This document shows, piece by piece, positions 51,255-60,439 of a DNA stretch of 64,000 bases. Both the position numbers and the translations under genes were made by a program. Source of the DNA: Gracilaria domingensis (taxonomy: Eukaryota > Rhodophyta > Florideophyceae > Gracilariales > Gracilariaceae); the NCBI GenBank assembly GCA_022539475.1, contig VCMS01000013.1, positions 310,001 to 374,000 of the forward strand, given 5' to 3'. The stretch's first letter is position 1. Every line of letters begins with the position of its first letter. The notes under the pieces are model-generated. The model was not told where the DNA came from and ran no database searches. It saw only the letters and a list, made by a program, of their open reading frames with translations.

Positions 51255-52811
51255 ATGGCCCGGAGTTCGAGTTCAACGGATGTAGAGAACAAGCGCCGGC
51301 ACAATGCAGTGGTGACTGCCACACGGTCGTACGCTTCGGAAACCGTTCAGGCCAAGGAGGAAGACGACGTTCAGTACACCGTTATGCAGATCGGATCGGG
51401 TCCGAAGGAGGACTTTTGTGAAACAGTCAATTCCATGGATAAGGACGGGCTCATGCACTTGTTTGCGGAACGAATGGCGCCGTTGCGCTTGGCCGCATTG
51501 GCCCACGCTGCTTTAATAAGCGACAAGCATTGTGGTGAGGAGGAAGTCATGCGCAACTCGTGTGCGATTCTCCACAAGCTGACCGTGTTGGAGAGCCAAT
51601 CACCTCAAAAGAACAACCAACAATCACTGTCATCGAAGGAGCAATTAAGCATACGCAAGTATCTGACTTCTATGCGTGGAATCGATGCGTTGTTGTCGGT
51701 GTTGCACCCGCCGGAAAGACGACATCCAACGACGCTATCATATTGCTTTCTAGCATTAGGGAATCTCAACGCATGGGATGTGGAGGCCCGAAGACAGTTT
51801 CGAAACTCACATGGGGTTTTGCATATTGCGGAAGTTATGGTGGTACATCGTAATAACAGCGGGGTGCAGGAAAAGGGCAGCTACGCTCTCGCATGTGTAG
51901 GAGGAGCCTATCCCTCGAAGGCGAAGTATGTTTTTGAGCAAGCTGGGGCTCTCGATGTTGTGATTCAGGCCCTTTCGGCTGTGCAAAGGGAGAACACGAA
52001 TGACGCAGTGACAAAACAGGCGTGTGCTGCTCTTGGTGCCATGTGCTCATCGTGTCCGTCGAATGCACAGTACGCAGCGAAGAAAGACGCCCTGCAGTAC
52101 CTCGTCACTGCGTTTGAGAGATTCCGAAGGGCATCGAGGGTTGATGGAGGGAAGCGGGGTGAGATGCGATTGGTTTGCAAGGCATTCATGGACTTGTTAT
52201 GCCATCCAGAGAACAGAAAATTGGCAGGATCAAACGGTGGATCTACTATGATCATTCGGGCCATGCGAATCTTCCGCTTGGATTCTGACTTCATTGAGAA
52301 GGCGCTCACAATGCTTTCCGATTTTTGTACATATCGTTCAAACGGCATGCAAATTGTGCAGGCTGGGGGAGTAGATGATATAGTGGCTGCAATGGAGCGA
52401 TTCCGGTTGTCTGATTCGATGCAGAAGGAAGGATCAAGGGTGCTTACATTGCTGATCAAAGCGACTGGCGACCAAGCAAGGCGGCGGATGGTTCACGCGG
52501 GAGGTGCCGAAGCAATTGTATTTGCATTGGAACGGTTTGGTGCTATACCAGACAACAATGTGCCTGTTGTCGTAGAGACGTGCAGAGCATTGCACATGCT
52601 GTTTTTGATGGAGAACAATAGTGAAGGGGATATATTAGGAAGAAGGATGAAGAAGGTAAGATGTGATAAGGCGATTAAGACAGCGATGATAACGCACAAA
52701 GCAAGCCCGCAGGTACAAGAGAAGGGGAGGGAGGCTCTCAGACAACTTGGTCATTTGAAGGGAGGGGGGGGTTTGTTCGGGAGAATGAGGAGCGGAGCGA
52801 AGCGGCGGTAA
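51255..52811 (+). CDS. armadillo-repeat-like protein
   Basis: A 518-residue frame from an ATG at 51255 (MARSSSSTDVENKRR). From about residue 85 it is built of helical repeats of roughly 45 residues: SYALACVGGAYPSKAKYVFE, KQACAALGAMCSSCPSNAQY, GGSTMIIRAMRIFRLDSDFI, KALTMLSDFCTYRSNGMQIV and GGAEAIVFALERFGAIPD. The pattern resembles ARM-type scaffolds that bind partner proteins. The first ATG lies 10 nt after the RING-kinase stop, with no room for a separate promoter and polyadenylation site, and the frame is open for 111 codons upstream inside the kinase gene. A single kinase-ARM gene interrupted by an indel or a missed intron is a serious alternative. Confidence 0.75.
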   Translation: MARSSSSTDVENKRRHNAVVTATRSYASETVQAKEEDDVQYTVMQIGSGPKEDFCETVNSMDKDGLMHLFAERMAPLRLAALAHAALISDKHCGEEEVMRNSCAILHKLTVLESQSPQKNNQQSLSSKEQLSIRKYLTSMRGIDALLSVLHPPERRHPTTLSYCFLALGNLNAWDVEARRQFRNSHGVLHIAEVMVVHRNNSGVQEKGSYALACVGGAYPSKAKYVFEQAGALDVVIQALSAVQRENTNDAVTKQACAALGAMCSSCPSNAQYAAKKDALQYLVTAFERFRRASRVDGGKRGEMRLVCKAFMDLLCHPENRKLAGSNGGSTMIIRAMRIFRLDSDFIEKALTMLSDFCTYRSNGMQIVQAGGVDDIVAAMERFRLSDSMQKEGSRVLTLLIKATGDQARRRMVHAGGAEAIVFALERFGAIPDNNVPVVVETCRALHMLFLMENNSEGDILGRRMKKVRCDKAIKTAMITHKASPQVQEKGREALRQLGHLKGGGGLFGRMRSGAKRR

Positions 52812-55800
52812 CGGGGAACGAGTATTTGTTTATAGTCCATAGTTTGCGCATGTTGAAGAAGAATGGTGATTACTCTTTGCTTTCCGGTAGATATTATTGT
52901 AATTTGTAAACGCTCTGAAAGAGTTCATCCGTCTCCTGAAGTTAGATCAGTTCTTTTTCAAAGCGAAAGGTTCCGTGTCTTGCCTAATGCGAAGCTCTGG
53001 TCAGATTGAGCCGCAGTTTTGACGAATACTCCATTCGTTGTTTGCCATTGCTCTCATTAGCGAACTCATGACAATTATTCATCATGAAGGATAACAAAAC
53101 CAAAAGTTCATCAGCTACTCCCTCTTCGCGTTTATGCAAAATCATTCTGTCACATGTCTATCGAATATGACAAGGCCATAAATAACAGCATAGCACATGC
53201 TTTCGAACTAAGTTCTTCAGAAATGCAATTATGGACCAGGACATCTGAATTACGATTTTCGTGAACATGGTCTGTCGGAAGTCTTCCTCTGCTGCATTTT
53301 AAGACCCCACATTCCCCAACCAAGAGCGAAGATATCATCAAATATCCAGAACTCAAAATCGACCAGCAGCTCGTCCATCTACGGATGCCTAAAGAGTTCA
53401 TGAACTGGTCCGTTTCGCACACGTTTCTGGACGCTGTAAAGAAGCATTTTCACATCTTTGAAGTTCAGTCTAACCGAATGTAGTACGAAGCTGTTTGAAC
53501 TGAACAGTTTCCGTACATGAGCAAGCAAAAATGATGTATCTCACTGAACCATTCGAGAATGGATACGCTGATATCTCCAAACAGTATTTCCAATGTAGCA
53601 AACTGTTGTGATAGACCGTAACTATGTGCACATACTTTTTGCGTTTATCCACAAAACATGGATCCATGAATCCTGCAAACCTTCGAGCACCCTGTGCAAA
53701 TTCCCGTAGATACGCCAGGCCAATCAATGCACCCCTTTCTTGCGCGCACTTTGGGGTACGGGTATTTAACAGCATGCGCCATACTTACTCGACCTTTTCT
53801 CGCCATAAAATAAGACAATGCGATCAGCTCTCGGGCATCCGCAATATGGCATCGAGAACTCCAGAATGGATTAATGCAGCAAGCTTTGTCAAGTTTCTGT
53901 TGATTGATAATCATCGCCCATTGTCTTGATAGCCTTCGCCGGCAGTTGGTTCCAATAAGAAGCTTTCCCAATCAGATGAAACCAAGGCCTTGAGCATTGT
54001 CTTATGGAGAACTACCAGCCCAAACCACCATCGGCCAGGATTTGCTCACACGTAGACCACATGCTAATACTATCCGTCTCTTACACTGAACTAAGCCCTG
54101 CCGCTAGGAAAACGGTGTATGGAAGCAAGTCATGAAAGATTCAATTTGGGCGTTCCGCTGCCTTGCTCCATGCGAGCCTCTTAGAATTTGCTCTATCAGC
54201 CTACAGACATACAAACTTCTCATTTCGGGGCGGATTTTCCTGCAACGAAGAAAGAATGTCTACGAGTTGAGCAATCTGAAACTTGTTTGCCTAGAGCAAA
54301 CCTGTGAGTGAAGAGCTTTGTGTGTGTCTGAAATGGCTTAAGTGAAAGTATGATATACATCGTTAAGGTCGCTCTCTTCGAATTGCTCGTTCGTATAGGA
54401 CTGCCGATATACGTTGTAGTCCGATTCACTTTGCATGTGAAAGTTAGAATGATAGGCCTCTTCAATCAGGAAAAGAAATGGTAAATCCTTCGCCGATCAC
54501 TGCGCTTGCTTGACATAATATCAGTACTTGTCATAAGAAAGTCTCAAAGGCTTGTAACTTCGTAAACGTCATACTTTCCCAATTCACGTGAGCTGGAACA
54601 TTCTTGTAACTGAGTGGTGAGATTCAAGTCTGGCGATTGACTCATCTTTGCGCAAACACTTATTATGTCCAAGTCGAACAAAGAGTCAAGATCATTGTTC
54701 TCATGCATAATTCTTTGGAGACGTCAGGAAACGCCGCGCCAATCGAGTACGGTAGGATTTGCAGCAGGTTCTAAGGGAGGACGATTAAATACTCCATCTC
54801 CGTTTGCAGGCCATTCTTTCGATCTGCTGAAAGTCAAATGCTCTCAACGGTCTGAAGGTAATCCGTGCGGTTCTAAGACTGAGGTTTGCAGTGTATTCTT
54901 TGGAAGGTTGACTGAATATTGTGTCGTTGCGTACCATTCTTCGGATAAGATGATAGCCATGCGCCTGAGAGTCCCTGAGAATGGGTCATGTTCCGAAGAG
55001 GAAGGTGAAATGGAAACTGACTCAGAACATAGACTTTCTCCGATAAGAGTACGTGTACGTGTGGAAGACATATATAGGCATGACGTCATTTCAAAGTGAT
55101 AATCCAGGTCGGGCTTTTCGTTGAAAATTGCCGCCTCATGCGCCAAAAATTCCCAGATCCTCTCGTAAGTTACGACTCGTAACATTAGGGAAGGCTCTCC
55201 GTTACGGAGAGCATAGATAAATATCTCCCAAATAACGAGATGGATATCCGCACTTCTAGCTCGAGGGTCTCTAGAGAATAGACCACCGTCAGTTGCCGAA
55301 TTTTTGCAAGCATGGCCAAGGTTTTGACTGATGGCGTTCAAAGTAATCGTTAACACTGAACCGTGTTGGCCACTCGATCAGGGGCTTAGAAGCATCTTTC
55401 GTCTGTTTGCGGCAGAGCCAACCATCTTCTCGCTTGTCAAGCCCAAACGCCGGTTAGCCAACGATGTCAGATTGCTCCGCTTGACTCCTAGTTCCTGCGC
55501 CGTGTGGGAGACTTCGAAGAAAGCAAAAGTTCGTCGACCTCAGCCACTCCAAATGAGAATGAACGAAGCTCGGACGCAGTAGTGCATTGAAATACCAATG
55601 AATTTCGATACGTCTTTCCCTGTTTCCTCTCTCATATATCTGCGGTTACAATGCATTAACTGCTACAGGCTACGTCATGTAGTTGCAGAGCGTTTCTGTT
55701 GAAAAAAGTGCTCTCTCACTAGGTAGACCAGCACTTTTTCTGGCCATTTTCGGATGATTTGTGTAACCCTCATTCGTCGACGTTCGTGACGGGTTGATAG

Positions 55801-55975
55801 GCACAGCATGGGAGCCTTGTCAAGTGTGGATCGATAAGCTATTGGGGGGAAATGGGAGATATGGCGGGAGATTGTAGAGGGTTCTGTTTGGTCCCTTTTC
55901 AGAGTGGTATTTATTGTCCGACGGGTTGAGTCGCGACTGCTGTTGATGGTCAGAGTTTCAGAAGGTCGTTATTAC
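52812..55975. other. 3-kb gene-poor stretch next to the transposon nest
   Basis: No family is recognised on either strand. A minus-strand frame at 54844-55356 (170 codons, opening at a GTG) has protein-like composition and may be a decayed gene; a plus-strand frame at 54665-55099 overlaps it. Neither is called. Confidence 0.4.
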
Positions 55976-56027
55976 CAGGGCTAGGACGCAATATATTTCA
56001 TTGCAATGCTATTGCAATACTGCAATA

Positions 56028-56158
56028 CAATAGAGAATAGCATTGCGATTCTCTATTGCAATGGGTATTGCAAATAGCTTTGCAATAGCAATAATATTGC
56101 AACAAATACCTGTCGGGATAGATTTGCAATAGCAATAATATTGTAACGGATACCTGTC
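56028..56158. repeat. subterminal hairpin and direct repeats (TATTGCAAT type)
   Basis: An 11-bp hairpin (CAATAGAGAAT / ATTCTCTATTG, 9-nt loop) spans 56028-56058. Two 36-bp direct repeats at 56079-56114 and 56123-56158 differ at three positions. The short word TTGCAAT recurs throughout. Such subterminal repeats are typical transposase-binding sites of hAT elements. Confidence 0.8.
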
Positions 56159-56231
56159 CATTTGACCTTCTCGAACCTTGATCTCCCCTGTGAGATCTCC
56201 AATCAAAACTAAGTCGTTCAAACATAGCTTA

Positions 56232-56641
56232 ATGGCTCGAGAACTTCTGATCTTATCAGAGCCACCCCCAGGGTATGTTTTGCCAAGGCCTTCAACTGGC
56301 AACGAAATTCGTTGCAAGAGAGAACCACAAAAGTACCTTATCCAAAGCCCCTCACAAATCTGCTGTATGTCAAACAAAGCGCATAACCCCAAAGCCGTTG
56401 TTTTGCTTCTCTGCAACAAGCTCCGAGAAGAGGATAAAAAATTCGGGGATGCTAGCAATAGCAGCATCACAAAAATCTATCTTGTGTTTAAGTGCCCCAA
56501 TAAACACTGCAAAGAACCAAAGGGAGAGATTTTCTATTTTAAAAACACCGGCTACAATAATCCGAAAGACCATCTGCGAACGTGCAAAGCTGGCGGAAGC
56601 GCTGACAAATTACATGAAATCTATGAACAGAATCTACAGCT
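56232..56641 (+). pseudogene. hAT transposase, N-terminal part (BED-type zinc finger)
   Basis: From an ATG at 56232 (MARELLILSEPPPG). It carries a BED-like zinc finger: VFKCPNKHCKEPKG, then NPKDHLRTCKAGG, with the C-x4-C...H-x3/4-C arrangement. It runs in frame to HEIYEQNLQLK at the Harbinger insertion point. Taking out the Harbinger element and one copy of the TAA duplication continues this frame into the right-hand part at 59397. Confidence 0.7.
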
Positions 56642-56730
56642 TAAGAGCATCTCCAGCGGGCGGCAGCAAAAGAGTAAATAAGTTATTTGCTCGGCTGACC
56701 ATCTCCACCGGGTAAAAATCAGGAGCAAAG

Positions 56731-56799
56731 TTTTGAACAGGTTCAGATTCAAGGTGCAAATCTTCTCAATTTGCCTCACGAATCTGAACCTGTTCAAAA
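56731..56799. repeat. 20-bp perfect inverted repeat near the Harbinger left end
   Basis: TTTTGAACAGGTTCAGATTC at 56731-56750 is repeated as its exact complement at 56780-56799, leaving a 29-nt loop. It lies between the left end and the Myb-like gene. It could be a transposase- or Myb-binding subterminal site, or the mark of a rearranged end. Confidence 0.9.
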
Positions 56800-56982
56800 A
56801 ACAGGAAGCAAAGCAGTATCTACGTGTGTTCTTCTCAGTGGACTATAAAGCTGATGTTTCGCGCCAAGAAACCGAAACACCAGACCACAACAACACCACG
56901 CAACATCAGAACCCTGTTTAATCTTCAGAATCATCCACTCATACCGTCACCAGGGCCCTGTAGCATAATAAATTGTCTCGAG

Positions 56983-57903
56983 ATGGAGCCCAAGAAAACA
57001 TCGAAAAGAGGCCCAAGCTTCTCCCCAGGCGAAGATATTGCCATCGCCAAAGCCCACATCAAAACCTCCGAGGATTCCATTATTGGAACTGATCGCAAGA
57101 AGAAGCTTTTCTTTGAGGCTGTTACAAAGCTTTACAACGATAAGTACAAACCCGCAAACCGCTTACCTCGTTGTGTAGAATCCATTCGCAACCGCGTCAA
57201 GCTTCTCACGACTAAATGCACTCAATTTTCCGCGTGTTACTCTAGAGTGCAGCGTTTGCAACCATCCGGATATAACCAAGACGACAAATTTCGGATGGCC
57301 ACAGCATTGTATAACGGAATTACGATGACATCTCCCAAAGATGACGTCGGAGAGCCGTTTAAATTTCAAGGGGCGTGTGACATACTACGTCTTCATCCCA
57401 AATTTCTCATTGAGACCCAACCGAAGGTGGATTCCTCAGAATCCAGCTCAACGGGCGGAAAGTCGGAGCACATAGAACCCAAATCGGAGAATCCAGATCC
57501 TGATGATTCAAAACCTGCCCGTGCTAAGAGTGATCAAGACCGTCCAATCGGTCGGAAGGCAGCTAAGGCCGACTTTATCAAACAAAAGCACTACGAGGAG
57601 AAGCTCAAAGTGGCGAGAAAGCCGTTGGAACTACAAGAGCAGAGGGCAATTGAAATTAAGAGGCAAAACGATATCGCATTGTTCACTCTCTGTGCAGACA
57701 AAAGCCCAGAGACGATGGAGTACCTGCGCATTTTACGAAAAAGGGTGCTCTCCGAACTACGTGAGGAGGAAGCTAAGAAAGCTCGCAAGGAAACAGAACA
57801 AGACGGAACGGAAGAACCTCAGTCGTCGCCGCAGCAATCGGTTTCCTATGCTACTGAAAAACCAAGGCTTTGTACTTTTGGTGTGACAGCGGACCTCGAA
57901 TAG
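56983..57903 (+). CDS. Harbinger Myb/SANT-like DNA-binding protein (ORF1)
   Basis: A 306-residue protein from an ATG at 56983 (MEPKKTSKRGPSFSPGED). Residues 12-75 form a trihelical Myb/SANT-like domain (FSPGEDIAIAKAHIKTSEDS, RCVESIRNRVKLLTTKCTQF). Next come PFKFQGACDILRLHPKF and the DRPIGRKAAKADFIKQ motif that marks the ORF1 proteins of plant-type PIF/Harbinger elements. The C-terminal third is a charged coiled coil. In studied elements this protein binds subterminal DNA and brings in the transposase. The frame is intact. Its stop is 26 nt from the convergent transposase stop. Confidence 0.88.
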   Translation: MEPKKTSKRGPSFSPGEDIAIAKAHIKTSEDSIIGTDRKKKLFFEAVTKLYNDKYKPANRLPRCVESIRNRVKLLTTKCTQFSACYSRVQRLQPSGYNQDDKFRMATALYNGITMTSPKDDVGEPFKFQGACDILRLHPKFLIETQPKVDSSESSSTGGKSEHIEPKSENPDPDDSKPARAKSDQDRPIGRKAAKADFIKQKHYEEKLKVARKPLELQEQRAIEIKRQNDIALFTLCADKSPETMEYLRILRKRVLSELREEEAKKARKETEQDGTEEPQSSPQQSVSYATEKPRLCTFGVTADLE

Positions 57904-57928
57904 TGTCTTAGAATCTCAGACGAGTCTG

Positions 57929-59233
57929 TTAGTTAAACTTCGTCCCATGCATTGACCACAAGTGCTCTATCACGTCGTTTTGTAAATCACGCTGCTTCCA
58001 CTCGTTATTGAGAAACTGTTCCGTTTGACAGAGTGCCGCGATAGAGCCCGGAATAGGCGCGTTAATGTTTTCAGACCAAACGGGCTGTCGATCTTGTGTA
58101 GCCGCACTCATACTATTGCCCCCTTCGCTATTCCAAGACAGTTCCTCATCAGTCAAACCCTCCTCTACCATCATATTGTGCAAGATGACGGTACAGTACA
58201 TTACATTCTTCATGGTCGCTACATGCCAAAAGCGTGATGGTCATCGGATAATGTGCCATCTACCTTGCAGCACACCGAACGCACGTTCAACGTCCTTTCG
58301 CCTGCCTTCCTGTCTTTTGGCGTGGTTTTTCTCTTTCTTGGTTGTTGGTTCTTGTACCGTGTGAACAAATATAGGGTACCGCGGGTACACGCCGTCACAC
58401 AGAAAGTATGGTATGTCTCTATTCTTCTCGTTCAAGGTGTACGATAACTTTGACGGAAACGATCCGTCTGCTATCTTGTTCATGAGAGACGAGCACTCCA
58501 GTACGTTGATATCGTTTGCGCTTCCTGGCGTTCCAAAGTATGCATGCCATATCCAAAGACGATCATCTGCAATACCTTCTATAGTTAACCCAGGCTTGCG
58601 TTCTTTGCCCTGATATTGTCCTCTCCACGCAACAGGACAATTTTTCCAGATCCACTTCGAGCAGTCAATGCTGCCAATCATACCAGGGAAACCGAGTGCT
58701 TCTGTTCTTCTAGTAATGTTCTTGAGATCATCGGTTGTAGGACAGCGCAAGTACTCCTCACTAAATGATTCTACAACCCTAGAACAGAACTGCTTTAAGC
58801 ATTCTGCTGCAGTTGATTCTCCCATTCGGACATATTCATCTACACTGTCTGCTGCACAGCCGTAGGCGAGCAACCGGAGAGCAGCCGTGACTTTTTGTTC
58901 TGTGCTGAATCCTAGGTTGCCTACGCAGTCTCGGTGTTGCTGGAAATACTTGTACTCTTCTTGCAGACGCGCGCAAATGCGGTTAAACACTGGTTTCGAA
59001 ACACGAAATCGTCGTCTGAAATGGCCGGAGTGATACACGGCATTGTGGTCAAGGTAGTCTCTGTGCAGTTGTTGGAGTCCTGTTTCTCGATTGCGGTTTA
59101 TGTTCCGGCTACGTCCTGGAACAGAACCGCCATGTGTGCCTTGTTCTTCTTCGCTTTCAGAGCTTGTTAACATGTCTGCCATAACCTCGTCGAGGACTTC
59201 ATCAAGGTCGTAGCTTAACAAGCTAGACGACAT
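57929..59233 (-). pseudogene. Harbinger DDE transposase with in-frame TGA
   Basis: From an ATG at 59233 (MSSSLLSYDLDEVLDEV). It has an N-terminal helical region with FRRRFRVSKPVFNRI and an HTH-like TAALRLLAYGCAADSV. The DDE core is present: first Asp in MIGSIDCSKW, second in PGSANDINVL and Glu in RRKDVERAFG. A TGA at 58241-58243 falls after GRWHIIR, and the family continues in the same frame directly beyond it (PSRFWHVATMKNVM, then VILHNMMVEEG) to a natural stop at 57929. The catalytic triad lies before the TGA; a 94-residue helical tail lies after it. A CGA-to-TGA change would explain it. Confidence 0.88.
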
Positions 59234-59396
59234 GATGAGGCGGGGCACGCGGACGTGAAGCGTGCCGTTGGAGATGATTGCAGTAGGTGCAAACGAGCAA
59301 ATCAGCAAAATAGACCTGGCCACTACATTTACGCCACGTCTACGACGTTTTTCCTTCTTTGATACCGCTTTTTCGTCCGCGGTGGAGATGCTCTAA

Positions 59397-60077
59397 GCAA
59401 CAGCAACTGCATCACTGTTTTTTCAAGCCTCTTATAACCCAAACAACGCCAAAAGAGTTAGCGATCTATGATTATATGAGAATGATAACATTCAAAAATC
59501 TTCCCCTGTGTATCGTTCAGGATCCTGAGTTTCGTTCTTTCTCAAAACACAAGGTTTCTTTCTCGGTTAAATCTCTGAAGAAGGTTCTGCTCAAAACAGT
59601 TGAGCTGGTAGAAAAGAAAATGGAAGTTGAACTGAAGCATGCCAAAACAAGCGCAGTCTTACATGACGGATGGACATGCGGGGTGTTCACTACATAGGCC
59701 TATTTGCCTCTTACGCAACGAAAAGCAGCAGCGATAAACTCTCAACATCAGAATCGGATAATGTTCAGTTGAGTCTTCTTTCGTGTGCTCCTATGGCAAA
59801 TTCGGAAACCACCCTAGAACATGACACAACATGTGAACCGCATGATTTGGAAGAAGCTGTTTCATTTCCAGCTGAAACACACGTCAAATATATCAAAGAT
59901 ATGTTTCTGTATTATGATGTGAATGCGCTCGATTGGATTTTCTGCCAAATTGTAGACAATTGCGCTATCAACAAGAAGATATCGCGCCTTCTAAATGTGC
60001 CTCACGTTGGATGCAAGACTCATCTTCTCAATTTAGAAGTTAATCATATGATTAACAGTACTGCAGATGTTAAGTAA
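59397..60077 (+). pseudogene. hAT transposase, central part with one-base frameshift
   Basis: Continues the frame of the N-terminal part: FFKPLITQTTPKELAIYDYM, then VLHDGWTCG. A stop at 59695-59697 is avoided if one G is added to the GGGG run at 59680-59683; the second frame then reads YIGLFASYATK and NCAINKKISRLL, then VGCKTHLLNLEVNHMINST, a well-known hAT block. The C-terminal dimerisation domain is missing because the frame ends at 60077. Confidence 0.72.
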
Positions 60078-60439
60078 AGAAAGCATCGCAGTTCATCGCA
60101 ATTCTGTAATATCGGACAACGTCAACATTGCATCTTCGATATTATTGATACTCCGTAGTGTATCTACAATTGTTTGTACTGGATCGGATAGTTATATGTC
60201 TGCTAGAGAGGTAACTGTTTCCTTGCTCGCATTCTTCTCCGGCAGGAATTATCATCGCACAGTAAAACCACTACTGCTAAAGCATTTGACCTGTGTCAGT
60301 GCCCGCGTTTGTTCCTCGCTCGACGCGTCCGTGAGCAGGTAGAAGACCGGTGTCTTTTACTGAGAGCATCAAGTGTTGATTTGGTCGACATTCGCGAATT
60401 AAGACTATCAAACACACTTACACTTCATTTCACAATACC

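Larger units (their letters stand above)
56645..59393. mobile_element. complete PIF/Harbinger DNA transposon (2749 bp)
   Basis: Both ends begin GAGCATCTCCA (left 56645-56655; right reads the same on the minus strand ending at 59393). A TAA target duplication lies on each side (56642-56644 and 59394-59396), the expected 3-bp TWA-type site of PIF/Harbinger. Inside are the two family genes in convergent orientation: a Myb/SANT-like DNA-binding protein on the plus strand and a DDE transposase on the minus strand. A second copy of the CATCTCCACCG end motif lies at 56700-56710. Confidence 0.93.
55976..60068 (+). mobile_element. hAT-type DNA transposon remnant, interrupted
   Basis: The left end is placed at CAGGGCTAGGACGC (55976), as hAT ends usually start CAGGG or similar. 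A repeat-rich subterminal zone follows, and then a transposase that is split by the Harbinger element at 56645-59393. The transposase frame is lost near 60070, where the copia element appears to begin. The right end and its 8-bp target duplication lie beyond the window or are gone. Boundaries are inferred; the transposase identity is better supported. Confidence 0.6.

Noticed and set aside
54844-55356. 170-codon minus-strand frame near the transposon nest
   Set aside because: No ATG near its start, no family match, and an overlapping frame of similar quality on the other strand. It may be a remnant but is not supported.
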